Shown here one piece after another: positions 9,844-21,804 of a stretch of DNA of 64,000 bases. This DNA is from Nereocystis luetkeana (lineage: Eukaryota > Sar > Phaeophyceae > Laminariales > Laminariaceae). Where the stretch lies: positions 5,458,699-5,522,698 of the forward strand of contig JARUPZ010000016.1 of NCBI GenBank assembly GCA_031213475.1, written 5' to 3'. A model generated the notes under the pieces. It was not told the DNA's origin and searched no databases. It saw nothing but the letters and a program-made list of their open reading frames with translations. How positions within the stretch are numbered: the first letter of the stretch is position 1; each line of letters opens with the position of its first letter. The position numbers and the translations under genes are program-made.

Positions 9844-12183
9844 CTTCGGCGACCCCGGAGAAAACCTGGCGAGGGCGTAAGAAAGGCCCACGGCTACCAC
9901 CGCGAACAGGTACTTGGCTTGCTCGTCGAACTCACAGAAGCAGTCCCACGCCTGTGGCGGGCAACCCCGGGGGGGGGGGGGGGGGGGGGGGAACGAAAGT
10001 TGGGAGACGGGGAAGGTCATTATTCTGCAAGCCGAAGGTACGGTTTGGTATGAGGCGTGCAGGGGGGGGGGGGGCGTCGCCCTCAAGCCAGGAACTGCGA
10101 CCAGCCCCCCTCCCCCTTCACTTCCTTCATCAAGTACTTCGACGCTGTCATGCATACACGTACACAAGGTGTTGAAGGCCTCCTCATAAGCGGTTCTTAG
10201 TAGGATGCAGCTCACGCTGCATGCGACTCACCGAACATCTCACGTCGCTTCGCGCTTTGGTGCAAGCAATGTCTGCCTGATTCGCGTTAACCCGACGTGT
10301 TCTGTCTACGCCTGAGAGGGATGCGAGGGTCTAACGTCGTACGACTACACGGCCATAGTACACCTTTCCCTTCCTCCCTCCCTTCTAAAACCCAGTTGAT
10401 GATATACACAAAACGCAGCACATCATCGTGTCTATGAGAAACCGCTCAGCCTCCTCGTTCGGCTTTGCTTGCCCACCTTCAAGCCCGCTCTCTCGTCGCC
10501 TCCTCTTCCCCCGCTTACAACCATAGCAACGCTATTATATCAAAATATCAAAAAGACAACATGTCGCTTCAAGCCTCATCATTTCTCCACAAGTCTCGTG
10601 AGTATCTTCACTACCGAACCCGCTCTCCCGTCGCCCTCTCCTCCTCCGCTCATACAAAAAGCAACGCTAATACATCAAAATCTCAAAAAGACAAAAGGTC
10701 GCTTCAAGCCTCATCATTTCTCCAAAAGTCTCGCGAGTACCTCAATGCCCCCGCCCCCCGCTCCCCCTCCTTCTCCAACCCCCCCCCCGCCCCGCCCTTT
10801 ATCACGCACCCCCATCAACCCCAAACAAAACACGCCGACTTGTGCACCGCCGTGCAAACCCCTACGCCTCCAGGTCAGTAAAAAAGGGAAGGTGTCCTTC
10901 TCCCTCGAATATTCCCAACCTCTAAAGGCACAACGACCATATACCAACACAAGCTGGCCTTTGCCTCTCTCTTTATTCCTCTACCTCTGCCTCCCCCTCC
11001 CACCCCCACCTCCCCCTCTCCACTCCCCATCCCTCCACCATCACCATATTCACCTCCCCCCTCTTTATCCCCCACCCCCCCCCAATGTGAAAGGAGGAAC
11101 AGGGTGTGTTGGAGGAGACGAAAAAATAGAACGAATGTGACGCAGAGGAGTTTGGTTACACTAGATAGTAGCGAGAAAACGATCGCTATCCTAGGAGATA
11201 GATGGTGACCACAGGCGGCGAAACAGTAAGGGGACAAGATTAGCATTTTTTCCATGTAATATATGGAAACGACGTAATGAGCGCCCAACTGTTGAGGGTG
11301 TCTATATCGGGAGTAGGAACGGTGCTCCGTCTCGAAAGGGATGCGTGGTCAATGGTCGAATGACCACGGCCGTTGGAGGTGTCTATTGGGAGTAGAAACG
11401 GTGCTCCGTCTCGTCTCGAAAGGGATACGTGGTCAATGGTCAAATTACCAAGGCAAGCAACAAATGAGTACCCCCCCCTTCCCGCCAGCCCCACCCCTAA
11501 CCCCCACTCCGCCCCCACTCACCCCACCCCCCCCCCACTACCCCCACCTTAAACCCCCCCTCCGTCCCGGCATTGTTGGGATGCAAGGGTATTCTGGTCA
11601 TACGACTACGGCCATGCATGAGATCGAGTACATCTCTCCTATCGAGTACACCCCCCCCACCCCCACCACTAACCTTGCTCATGCTCCCGTGCTGGAAGAG
11701 GTTGAACGCCGCCGTCCCAGCCGCTAGGGTGAGGTAGCCCGGAAGGACGTACCCCGACGCCTTCGCGGCTCCAAAGTAGAAGGTGACGGCCCACTGGAGG
11801 GTCATCATCACGCCCACCACGAGGATCACGGGCCACATCTCGTCGAGGACCTCGCTCGCCTGCTCGGTAAAGGGCTCGCTCGGCCCCGAGCTGGAGTCGG
11901 TGTTGGTGGGGGAGAGTGAGGGGGGCGGGGGGGTAGGTGTGGCAGGGTTTGTGGTAGTAGTGGTGGAGGTGGGTGGGTGGGGAGGAGCGGGGCAAAGGGA
12001 GGGGTGGGGGGGGGGCGGGAAGAGCGGGGTCGAGGGGAGGAAGTTCATCGAAGGTATTACGGGGGTGGTGTTGGTGGTGATGGTAGTGGCGGCGGGGGCG
12101 GCAGTAGCGGCGATAGCGGCAGCATCAGTGGCGGCAGCAGGAGTGGTAGCAGGAGTGGCAGCAGCAGCGACAGCATCCATCAT
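9844..12183 (-). CDS. Multi-pass membrane protein of unknown function, two exons (partial)
   Basis: I do not recognise the family. Exon 12183-11674 (phase 0 end, aag/gttag donor) joins in frame to 9951-9844 (cag acceptor, aag/gtggg donor). The coding part reads EVLDEMWPVILVVGVMMTLQ, then a short FYFGAAKASGYVLPGYLTLA hydrophobic pair, AAFNLFQHGSMSK, and after the junction AWDCFCEFDEQAKYLFAVVA then SYALARFSPGSPK. That gives about three transmembrane helices. The first ~95 residues are Ala/Thr/Pro-rich low complexity and may be wrong: the true start or an acceptor (ccgactccag) may lie near 11,900. At least one more 3' exon must exist below 9844 and I could not place it. The 1.7-kb intron contains P1, P2 and a tandem duplication. 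Confidence 0.55.
10193..10365 (+). repeat. P1 element, internal-to-3' part, without poly(C)
   Basis: gcggttcttagtaggatgca, then cttcgcgctttggtgcaagc, aatgtctgcctg, gggatgcgagggtct and cgactacacggccat. It is diverged and ends at tagtacacc without a long C run. Confidence 0.65.
10470..10742 (+). repeat. Two-copy tandem duplication, about 135-bp unit
   Basis: The block from cccgctctc through caaaaagacaa, cgcttcaagcctcatcattt, ctcc.caagtctcg and gagta occurs at about 10478-10607 and again at 10620-10740. It lies in the intron of the membrane-protein gene. The unit stays open in two frames in both copies, but there is no start or splice evidence. Confidence 0.7.
11296..11482 (+). repeat. P2 element, two partial units in tandem, poly(C) tail
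   Basis: The block gggagtag(g/a)aacggtgctccg plus ctcgaaagggat and gtggtcaatggtc occurs twice. Only the second continues to gcaagcaacaaatgagtac and the C tail. Confidence 0.7.
11574..11662 (+). repeat. P1 element, 3' fragment with poly(C)
   Basis: gggatgcaagggt, catacgactacggccatgca, ctctcctatcgagtacac and a C-rich tail. It ends 12 bp from the membrane-protein exon donor at 11674. Confidence 0.7.
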
Positions 12184-12569
12184 TCGAGGGGAGGAACGCG
12201 CGTGGCGTCTGTGTGTGGATTCATCGCATTACTACTCTCCAGCTATTCATATACAATATGTGTACCAATGCCACGAGCAGTGCGAAGTACTACCACGAGC
12301 AGTGGGAAGTACTAACGTAACAGAACAACTGCCGAACAGCAAGCAGCCAGTTCGTACTAAAAACTGTGCTATATAACAGATGATACCGGTATAGTTGAAG
12401 TGCATCAATCGCAGTATCACACAAAACGAACACTCGTAGAAAGAGGCAGCGCCAACGCTCAGCCGAAGGTGAAACAACGAAAGCTACTGTAAAATTTTAC
12501 GAGAACAACGACCACGTGGCGTCCCCAAAAATGAACGAGATTTTTTGTTTTACACACATCATGATGTGC

Positions 12570-12825
12570 TGTAAAAAAAACACAGATCAGATAGATCATC
12601 TAGATCCTAACCTGCCGTCATGAGATGCTGTGCAGGATCTGTGTTAGAACAGATCCAAGCCAGGAAACTTGGCTTAAGGTCACGCAGGTTGTACGGCTCC
12701 CACCCCGCAACATCGACTAGCCCTTACACCTGCGTACATATCAGGAGTATATCTGCCGATAAAAAAAATCTAGGTCATGGAATGGGAATCGATGATGTGT
12801 TCGAGGTTTGGAAGGTTAATCTAGA
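12570..12825 (+). mobile_element. Family C (GATC-rich) element
   Basis: cagatcagatagatcatct, cctgccgtcatgagatg, ctgtgcaggatctgtgttag, acagatccaagccagg and ggctcccaccccgcaaca appear in the same order as in the 38.9 and 49.4 kb copies. Confidence 0.65.
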
Positions 12826-14499
12826 GTAAATACGCTTGACGTCAGCCGTAACGACGAAAAATAATACCCCACGCGAAGAGGGGTAGTATACCGTGCATAG
12901 CTGCTTTCGTTACTGAAGGGTAGCCTACTGATCGCGATTGCGTTCACGCTTTTTTTGCCAGCTACAGCCGAGACAAAACACCTCGTATGTACTGCAGGTA
13001 TCATGTCTGAAAAAAATATTCGACTCGGAGGCTATTTTTTTCTTGTGCACTTACCTGCAACGCCGACTGGAATATCAGAATAACATATCATACGATGCTT
13101 ACGTAGCATTAAAGGCTGCAGCAGCACGCTTGCTATGCTGATATTGAACTTCTTGGAGTACTAAACCGGGGATGCACGTTACGGCCAAAATAGATGTAAA
13201 CACCGCCAGTTCGCACGGAATTGACTAAAAGTGCAAACGGCGTCGGCAGCTTGCAACCGCAAATCTTGAAAGGCGTCGATACAGGGGATGGAACGCTATC
13301 ATCCCCTTCCGGGAAAAAACAGAGGTTTCCAGTATGTATGGAGGCATTTCCTACCAGGGATTGTTTTTTATACTCCGCGAACGGCCATCGTTTTGCGAAT
13401 GGCGCGTGGATTTGCGGACGCGAGCGTACGCGCAACGCGCAACATATATACCTACAATTAATTGTTTTGCTGCTGTAACCTATTTCAGCCCACTACTGTT
13501 GATTGTACCATGGTAGTAAACAACGCTGTTATAGCACCAACAGCGTAGCCATCACGCCACCACATTCTTCAGGATTCGACGACACCGACTGCTACGGTTG
13601 CAGGCAGACTCCGGCAAGGCGAGGCCGTCAGTAGCCGCGCGTAAATGCCCTCGTGTGAGAAATGCGGCACGTACGAGCACAAGGTACCGGTACTACTGCT
13701 GTTATACTGCTGTCTGTGTTTCAAGACCAACAACGATAGTCCGGTAGTCCAGACGCCGTGCCGCCCGACTGCTGGTACACGTACGTACCGCAGTTTTTCG
13801 GGACGTAATACGAGCAATACGTACGTATACGCGGAGACTTTCAGAACAAGGCACCCTTTACGAAACCACCTTCTACCAGGTCGAAAAAACTCTTGAACTC
13901 GAAAGTCACCGCTGCTGATTCCCTGTGCTGTGTGCTGTGTTAGTGTGGTGGGGGTTGGGTGCGGTTGGGATGGGGCGGGACGTTTCGGGTGTTTTGTTGG
14001 GTGGGTGTATACGCGGGTACTATTTCATGTATTCCCACCCAAGTTGTTACTGGGTGTTGTCAGGACAATCAATAATAAAATCCCCAAATTCCCTACTTTT
14101 CAACAATGTTTAGACTTCTACTTCCATCGATATTTCGCAACCCCCCCCCCTCCCTGAAGCTTCCCACTTAATCCAACTTCAACCAATAGATGGGTCTGTA
14201 ACCAATCAACCATCATTCCGATAGTTGATCTGATATATAGAATTTGGCTCTGTCCGGTCAACCGGCACTTGAAGACTCTGTCCCGAATCACGCACATATT
14301 CAATATTTCATCTGAGTTATTTTATTGGGCTCTCTTGTCTGTTCGGCGGGCATCGGTCTGCTCGTCGACCGAGCACTTCGATGTTACAATTCGTCCGTCT
14401 ACGAGTAATTTTCGACGGCGCACTCATGACTTCCTACAGTACTACGAGTGCGTAGGTGCCTATCTGGCTATATCTTTCTCCATCTATCGCGACTGATAC

Positions 14500-15012
14500 G
14501 AGGCCCACAGCAGCAGCGGCTACGAGGCCCAAACGTTTGTCCGGTAGTCGTTAATGATTGGCAAGTTCAAGGTAATCAGCAGCAGCAGGGCGAGGCTCGA
14601 GGGCATGATTCGGTCGGGATGAGGATTACGCGTCTCTTTCCTTGCGAACAACACAAAGAGCTGACCCGAGCTTGCAGCTGCGAGGCAAGAGAGCGTGCGC
14701 TCGGTCGCCTCGAATAACGGGGCGAGTCACACAGCAGCAGCGGATACGAGGCCCGAGCGTGTGTTAAATCGTCGCGAATAATAACTGCTGAGGTATACAG
14801 TAGTAGTGGCAGGAGCCAGCGCGGGTCAGCTCTCTTTCACTTGTTAGCAAACAAATATAGCTCAAGAGACTGCAATAGATGCGAAATCTTCATCCCGACC
14901 AAACCATGCGCTCCAACCTCGCCCTGCTGCTGTCTACCTTGCCAGTCATTTACGACGACCGAACACACGCTCAGGGCTCGTAGCCGCTGCTGCTGTGTCA
15001 ACTGTCTTTTTC
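14500..15012. repeat. Inverted repeat pair, about 150-bp arms
   Basis: 14505-14650 (agcagcagcggctacgaggc ... gtcgggatgaggatt) is mirrored on the minus strand by 14865-15010 at roughly 75-80% identity by eye. A short third piece lies at 14735-14770. Confidence 0.6.
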
Positions 15013-15084
15013 TTATTCGAAACGACCGAACACGCGGTCGGGACTTCACAGGCGAGGCGGCGGGAGAGCGGGTCGGCGAGAGGC

Positions 15085-15670
15085 GGCCTTTCAGACTCCG
15101 TGGATTATTGGTTGAATGGATTCGTCCGGGAGCGGAGAGGTCAGCCAGTCGTTCGTCGATCTGACTGACAACTGATAACGTGAAATATAACGCCAAATAC
15201 CTCAACACGATGACGAAACGATACAAGTTACACCGCTCGACATTTAGTTCAGATTGGACGACAAAATACGCGGAGACGACCAAGCAGCAGCAAACTTTCA
15301 GTAGTCGTAGTACGTACAGTCAGTAGTAGTACAGTAATTCTTGTTCGTACGTATTCAGTACCAATCGCGGCAAGATGAAAGGGTAGAGTCTTACTGAGTG
15401 TACACGCTACACAGCTGCTGCAGCACGTAAAGTTCTATGACTGATCGCGAATTGAATGCGCTACCGCTGTACGAGCTACGACCACCTATACCTGGTATAT
15501 CGTAGCACCGAACGTCACAGGCGGGGAGCGGGCCGGGGCTCAGCCCCGACCCGCGCCCCGCCCGTCCCACAAACCCCGTGTGCGAGGCAAGGATGGCGTC
15601 ATCACTCTGTTGATTATTGGTTGAGTGGAATCGCCAGGAAGCGGAGTGAGTCAGCCAAACTCGAAGAAGT
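15085..15670 (+). repeat. Direct repeat pair around gattattggttga
   Basis: 15100-15165 and 15590-15660 share gattattggttga.tgga, followed by gaagcgga/gagcgga and gtcagcca, in the same orientation. Confidence 0.5.
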
Positions 15671-16935
15671 GTCACTGGGACCCCGGTGCAGAGCAACCCC
15701 TGTGCGCGCTACAGCAGTACGGGCCTGCCAACAAGAACACTTAATCTGAGCGAGCCTGAGATTCTTGTTGGGGCGCCATCTTCAAACAACCTTGGCCATG
15801 GGCTGTCATATAGGATTCAGTGTAGACTTCACCGCTGAGCCGTTTTTCATAACCCAATTTCCTTAGCGTTCTCCAAAAAGTGCGCCTTTTGTTCTTATCA
15901 GGCTCTTAATCGTGGGCTTACACTGCTGTATGCTCGTGCGACTCTATGTCTAGAGTCTACCAAGTAGATAGTAGTGTACTTCGGCCGTTGGGGGAAGCAA
16001 CGTTGGTTCGAGGACCGAGGAACAATTGGGAAGAACTTCAAAACATTGAGCATACTTGTGTAATGCTTATCGGGTCTTCGGGGTATAGTTCATCCAGATG
16101 CTGCAAATGTGTTGTCGAGGTGACACGCGGGAACGGGGGGAGCGGGAGGGGTTAGAAGTGGTCGCGCGAGGCAAAAGAGGTACGCAACGTACAGGCGGCG
16201 GCTGTCTGCTCTGTACAAGGTACTGGTACGTAATTTGCTTCTGATCTGCGGCCGCTGCTGCTGCGTTCGTATAAAACCACGCATCTCGAAGCGGGATATA
16301 TGTAGAGCAGCATTGGAGGGATACTTGGGTTCACCAGATGGGTTTGTCTTTTGCCACGGCGGCCATACCAGCTTTTGTAATTCGTGGCACTCGAGGTGCT
16401 TCTACTACCCAGCAGTTGGTGTGGAGCGGCAACGACCGCATGTGGACGCCTCCTGCCTACGTGTCTGCCTCTCTAGACTACGCTCGGAGAGAACATTTTT
16501 GATTTTCGGACTTGTTTTTAGAACATGCAGGGGGGGGGTACCGTTTCGAAGGATTACACAGAAAGCTCGCGTGCACACTTTCAGCTTCTCACTTCTTGGG
16601 GAGGATGTCGTCCATCTGCTGCGGGAAATCACCAGTAGAGTCCATTGTTCCTTTATTTCGCTCTCTCAAGCTCTTGGCCTCTCCCGTCACCGCAGGGCCT
16701 GTGGTGCTGCGATGCAATCGGACGGCTGATGTGTGGCTCTTCTTCGGCAACGACGAGAAAACGAATGCCCCTTAGTAAAAACGCCTTCCAAGACTGAGGT
16801 TTTTGGCCGCTCCGCTCTCCGCTCTCCAGTCTCCGTCTCCGCTCTCTAATGCTTTCGTTTCCGCTCAGCAAGACAAGGGTCGGCTAGAGTGAAGCAGTTC
16901 ACAGCACAGCAGCAGCAGCGATTGGCAGATCAACC

Positions 16936-19492
16936 ATGGTAGAGCGACCCGGAGAAGAAGATGGTAGCAACGGCGGTGCCACCAAGCGGGAAGGCGGGTG
17001 CCCGGTGCGCTCCTCTGGAGGTCAAGAAGACCGAACAAGTCCCGATGGTGCTTCTTCCCATGGCCGGGCCTGGTCCAGCATAGCCGCTTGGATTCCGTTC
17101 TGGGGAGGCAGAGGTGACACGGCATCGGACAGCAACGGCAGCAGCAGCAGCAGCAGCAACAGCAGCAGAAGAAGCAGCGACAACGGCGCTATGGACGCAA
17201 ACAACGGCATTGCTGTCAGCAGCAGCAGCAGCAGCAGCAGAATGGAACACGGGGGTTGCCCAGTGAAAGGCTCCGGTGACAACCGCAGCGGCGGATCCTC
17301 ATCGTCGGGTTGTCCTGTGCAGCATGACTCATCATCACCAGCAGCAGCACCCGTAGCCCCCTCCTCAGGAAACGGTCTTGCAGGATTGCCAGGGAAAGTA
17401 TTGGCGGGAGAAGGATTAGCGGGGGCGGGCGCAGAAGAAGGCTACAACGCCCTCACCAACGAGTACGTGTACGGGCAGGAAGTGGTGCCTGGGCAGGAAA
17501 TGCCGCTGTCCACCTCTCGCCAGCGGTCCTCCATCCCAAAGGCGGACTTCAATCCTTCCCACCAGCCGCAGGTGAGCACTGTCTGTTGTTGCCTTCGTCG
17601 TTGGCGACACGCCGTGCGGAGTAAGATGCTGTTTCTGCTGTTCGTCTGATTGGTGTCTGATGTCGCTTCGGACGACGGTGTCTGAGCTGCACCTGTATCG
17701 CTTTATACTTCGTGTTGCTCGTGTGCATTCGTGTTTTATCGTTACAGGTACCTGGTACCAGGTACCGTGCCGGGCATGTATTAATAGCATGAACAGACTC
17801 AATACATACCATTGACACTTCATACCTGGTACCTTGTATCATACCAGTACACAATAGCAAGCACCCCTACCCCCACCCCCACTCCCCACTCTCCACCCCC
17901 ACCGCCTCGCACCCCCCACCCCCTCCCCCACTCTCCACTCCCACCCTCACCCCCCATTCTCCACCCCCAATTCCTCCCCCTCTACTCCCAACCCCCACCC
18001 CCACCCCCGCCCCCACCCCCACGCCCTGCGTCTACGTACCTTCACCCTCATCCCCACTGCCACCCCACACCTCCACCCCCGCCCTTGTTCACTAACAAAC
18101 GCCGTCGCAGGCGGCGACCACGTGGGTATACCCTTCAGAGCAGCAGTACTACAACGCGATCAAGAGGAAGGGGTATAAGGCCTCGGCGACCGACATGCCC
18201 TCGACCCTCGCGATCCACAACGCGGTCAATGAGAAAGGGTGGGAGATGATCAAGGAGTGGGAGAGGGCGCGAGCTGTGGCTGCGGCTGGTGGTGGTGGTG
18301 GTGGTGGTGGCGGCGGTGGTGGTGGCGGTGACGGCGGCGGTGTTGGCGGTGGTGGGGAGGTTGATATCTCACCGCCCAAGCTCCTCCGCTTCACTGGAAG
18401 ACCGCAGGACACGTCGCCGAAGGCGTGGGTGAAGTCTAACCTTCTCGGCTACCGCCCTCCTTTCGACCGGTACGTGTATACGAGGTATATGTGATGTCAA
18501 ATGTGCATAAAAGTATGTAGCCGCCGATGCGCAGTTACCCAACTGAAGGTTTTCCGGCCGTTCAACCGCAAGAAATGCTCGGCCAAGCCGGGTGCACTCG
18601 CGTGCCAGAACGAACACCAAAACTCTCGTGACCGGCAACGTTCGAGCTGATCAGAAGCCCTCGGCGAGTTCAAAGCGTGGGAGCTTTCTTTGTTGAACCG
18701 CCATCCCCCTCTGCCTGCCCGCCTCCTTTCTTCTTTGCCCTGCCCCCCCCTCTGCGCTCGCCCTTCCTTCCCCTCTTTGCCTTTGAAAGGCACGACTGGG
18801 TTGTGAAACGGGCTGACGGAACGGAGGCGCGCTACGTTATCGACTTCTACGCAGGGAAGGCACCACCGGGGTCGAATGTCCCCGTGGCCATGCACCTGGA
18901 CGTGCGACCAGCGCTGGATTCGTTTGACGTGAGGATGGTGGCAGAAGCCGTGACCAGGTTACTGCGTTAATGCTGGTTTTGGTTTTGGTTTTAGTTTGGT
19001 TCCGGGTGTATTCTGGGTATTCGGTCTGGTTTTGGTGCTAGTTTGTCTTGATTGGTTTTGCGTTATAGCCTTGGGCTTCGCTTTGCGTTGCTTTTGCTTT
19101 GCTGATGGTATGGTTTTGGCTTTGATGGAGTGGGGTGCTTCCATACCCGCAGCTCATGCCAACTACTGTGATTCCAACCTTCACCATAGCGTCACGAAGA
19201 CCCCCTCCCCCAGCTCCCAAGCCGTACTACAGTAGCGTCCTTCTCCCCCCCTTCCTCCTATCCGCTTGGACTGACCGTGCGGCGTCGCCCCCCACCCCCC
19301 GCCCCTGCCCCCGCCCCCCCCCCCGCCCCCCCCCCCCCCTCTCTCTCTCAGGCGGCCATCGATCGAACGCGTATGTTTTATAGGCAAGGGGTGCGGCCGT
19401 ATATGACGGGGGTACTCGACGCGTTTAAGAACGACCCGGGGGCGTCTGATAAACCAGGAGAGGACGCGCCGCGGCCGTCGGCCGGACGGTGA
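16936..19492 (+). CDS. HCCS: Holocytochrome c synthase (cytochrome c heme lyase), complete, four exons
   Basis: Mitochondrial intermembrane-space lyase that attaches heme to the CXXCH cysteines of apocytochrome c. Exons are 16936-17571, 18111-18469, 18790-18928 and 19352-19492, giving 424 residues with in-frame GT..AG introns. The N-terminal third has three Cys-Pro-Val heme-binding-type motifs at Cys22, Cys108 and Cys126, separated by Ser-rich runs. The conserved core starts with YNALTNEYVYGQE (170-182), then TTWVYPSEQQYYNAIKRKGY, IHNAVNEKGW with His248 at the position of the heme-ligand histidine of the family, WVKSNLLGYRPPFDRHDWVV and VAMHLDVRPALDSFD. A Gly-rich insert (272-294, GGT-type repeat) interrupts the core after the His helix. 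The family is usually 210-300 residues, so the low-complexity parts make this one long. If the GTGAGG donor at 18929 is ignored, exon 3 would stop after LDSFDVRMVAEAVTRLLR. I prefer splicing to exon 4 because phase and acceptor fit. Identity is firm. Confidence 0.93.
17131..17246 (+). repeat. AGC/CAG trinucleotide repeats inside HCCS exon 1
   Basis: Two interrupted AGC runs encode the Ser-rich segments at HCCS residues 69-81 and 94-101. Such repeats may vary in length between individuals; that is inference. Confidence 0.8.
17860..18085 (+). repeat. C-rich tract in HCCS intron 1
   Basis: Repeated ccaccccca/cactccc units just before the exon 2 acceptor. It forms the pyrimidine-rich end of the intron. 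Confidence 0.7.
18287..18355 (+). repeat. GGT/GGC repeat coding for the HCCS poly-Gly insert
   Basis: About 22 Gly codons with single Asp and Val interruptions inside a conserved enzyme core. The length is a multiple of three, so the frame is kept. Confidence 0.8.
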
Positions 19493-19767
19493 CGCGGCGC
19501 GGTCGTTGCACACGGAGTGGCGACGTGGGGGGGGGGGGGCTGATGTTGGGATGGATATTGGGGCGCGGGGCGGAGAGGGGGGAGGGGGTGTACTAACGTC
19601 ATGTATGACCGTATTTGTATGGCAGGAGGGGGGGGGGGGGCGATATGAAGAGAACGGTTACAGAGTTGGCCATTTTCACGAGGGGAGCATGTTGCTAAGT
19701 TACACGAGACCGACTACTATAAAGGTGTCCCTTTTGAGCTGGGCGGCACGGAGATCTGCGCCATCGG

Positions 19768-19800
19768 ATCGACCGACCGACCGACCGACCGACCGACCGA
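19768..19800 (+). repeat. GACC tetranucleotide microsatellite
   Basis: About eight uninterrupted gacc units. Confidence 0.9.
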
Positions 19801-20064
19801 TCTCCGTTTTTTATGTATGCCTTCCACCAGCGAGCCCAGTTGAAATGACAGATACAAAATACCCCCACCTTGCTCGAGTTCCTACAGAAGCGAGAGCTAC
19901 CCTATCTTTGTGTCGAAAAAAAATGTGGCCCCCGGAACAACTCGGCGATTCGCTGTTTCGGTTGCTCCTTTGATGTACCGGTAGCACCCTTTTTTTTATT
20001 GGTGCTTGACCCCGGCAAGGTTGCTTGCCCTTCGGGAAAAAAGTAACGGGAGTGATAACACTGC

Positions 20065-20170
20065 TTTTACTCGGAATAGGAAGGGTGCTCCGTCTCGAAA
20101 GGAATGCGTGGTCAATAGACAGTGACCAAGACAAGCAACATGTTGGTACGCCCCGCCCCCGCCCGCCGCC
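20065..20170 (+). repeat. P2 element with C-rich tail
   Basis: ggaataggaagggtgctccg, ctcgaaaggaatgcgtggtc, caagacaagcaac, then tggtacgccccgccccc. It is diverged near the tail. Confidence 0.6.
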
Positions 20171-21089
20171 ACTCTCCCCCCCCCCCCCCTCCGCGCGCCT
20201 CGATATGTGCGAGGAGGTGGCGTTGTTTCGTGATTTTGCGACCTTCTTGAAATTGTCGATATCATACTACTGCTGTCTTCTTAGCTGGGCTATTGTATGT
20301 AGTGTAGGGTGTCCGGTAGGCTGTGATAGCACGCGGCAGCAGTACGTCGACTGTTTCTCACTTTGTATCCGATAATGCCCCACAGCCGTTTGTTTTTTTT
20401 TCGTACAAGGGTTTCAGTCGGCTTTTTTGTCGTCTGCCGAACGATGATTGGACGACCTTCGGGCGTGACGGGACGGCGCTCACGACGTACAGCGATCGAT
20501 CGTCGACTCGAGCGTCTATAAATGTGCAGAATCGCGTCAGAGCTCCTTCTATGCCAGCAATTTTTACGACTCGGCCCAGCTTCGTCCAGACTCATTATTT
20601 CATTTTCCTTCCAAGATAGTTCTGAAGCGGTCGGGGTGGGGTTAGGGCTCAAAGTCAGTAAGTAACATTTAGACCATTTTGCCGAAGCTAGGCCAAAGTC
20701 TATACGGCTCTCCTCTAACATTTTCGTGCTGGCGCTGGATCCTATGCATAGAGTGTTCGGGGTGAGGGATCGTAGCGAGGGAAGAAGCTGCCGAGAAAAA
20801 AACGATCACGTTTTTCCTCGCGTTACTTCGCGGGATTAGTCCTCCAGATCAATTTTTTGTTTCGGTGACCTACCAGGTACCAGGTACCAGAGAGTGGTGG
20901 GGTGTGGTATGGGCAGACCCCGCAATCATGCGAAAAAGACAGGCCTTTATAGTAGTCTAAACCCTTTTCACTCGTACATTCGTGCTCCGAAGTCGGCCCA
21001 ACTCCCAAGTATCACTCAAGTGCGGTGCCCCCGAAATGGAAAACCGCAGTGTGACGAGGAAATAAACAGATTCTTCTTCATACTTCGAA

Positions 21090-21596
21090 ATGTTACGTGG
21101 CGAACCCTTGACGTGCTTCAGAGGGAAGAAGTTGCGCCCCCCCTCCTCTAATGGGCCTGTAATGTATGCGAAACTCCCGCTGCCGCCCGCTGTAGCCCTC
21201 GTTACCGGTGGAGGGGTGGAGAGGCCTGGCCAGCCGCCGATGGTGCCCACCTGTGTACTCACACGGGTGTTGGACTTGGACAGGCCAACATTCGATGCCT
21301 CTTCAAGTCAAATTCTGTACCAGGATAGGCGCTACCTCGAGGTTGCGAATTACGCGAGAAACGCGCGGGGGGTGCACCTGAGCGCGCATGCGCTGCTGGG
21401 CTCCTCGGGAGGTCGGGTTACACAGAGTTTGTTTTCCACCGCTGATGGCAACGCTTGGCCGAGGCCGGTGATACGTGTTGAGTCTGCTGAAGGATGCGAA
21501 AAAATCGCCGCCATGCTTTGTAGACGGAGGACAGGCGTTTTGAGAGCGAAGCAAACACGGGGTACTCGGGGGTGTGTACTTTTGATGCTCCACTAA
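21090..21596 (+). CDS. Hypothetical protein, 168 codons, possibly one exon of a larger gene
   Basis: Not recognised. The frame is free of low complexity and has balanced composition, for example VPTCVLTRVLDLDRPTFDAS, then QILYQDRRYLEVANYARNAR and VESAEGCEKIAAMLCRR. It opens with ATG at 21090, but the first ~25 codons are the least protein-like, so translation could enter via an upstream exon. The stop is at 21594-21596, about 120 bp before a MITE-A copy. No transmembrane segment or cofactor motif is visible. The opposite strand also has 97-129-codon frames, so this is a moderate guess. Confidence 0.35.
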   Translation: MLRGEPLTCFRGKKLRPPSSNGPVMYAKLPLPPAVALVTGGGVERPGQPPMVPTCVLTRVLDLDRPTFDASSSQILYQDRRYLEVANYARNARGVHLSAHALLGSSGGRVTQSLFSTADGNAWPRPVIRVESAEGCEKIAAMLCRRRTGVLRAKQTRGTRGCVLLMLH

Positions 21597-21714
21597 AATG
21601 GCTGAAGCCTGGAGGGTCGGCCACTGATTGGTTGTGAGGTGGTGAATTTCGTAAAGTGTGGAGATCAAAAGTAGTTGGGGGCGCAGCTGCAATTTCCCTG
21701 AAGCTTCTCACTTG

Positions 21715-21804
21715 ACCCTTTTGAGACTAGTCCCGTCCTGGTGACAAACCACCCAAATTCCAAGTAAATTGTTCCCCAAACGAGACTGCAGTACTGAAAG
21801 GGTT
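21715..21804. mobile_element. MITE-A hairpin element, copy 1
   Basis: About 90 bp: accctttt...gtcccg.....gacaaac and, after a short loop, gt.ccccaaacgagactgcag and aaagggt. The arms are about 38 bp and imperfect. No ORF. Confidence 0.75.

Larger units (their letters stand above)
12184..16935. other. Gene-poor region between the membrane-protein gene and HCCS
   Basis: It holds a family C copy and a set of inverted and direct repeats, listed separately. A 164-codon plus-strand frame ends at 16729 (Cys-rich, no recognisable motif, and crossed by a poly(G) run near 16530). I regard it as unproven. The last ~80 bp before 16936 contain ctccgctctcc repeats and may be HCCS promoter/5'UTR. Confidence 0.45.
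19493..21089. other. Intergenic, no supported gene
   Basis: Contains a GACC microsatellite (19768-19800) and a P2 copy. A 143-codon minus frame (20290-20721) is Arg/Ser-rich with no splice or domain support. Confidence 0.5.
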
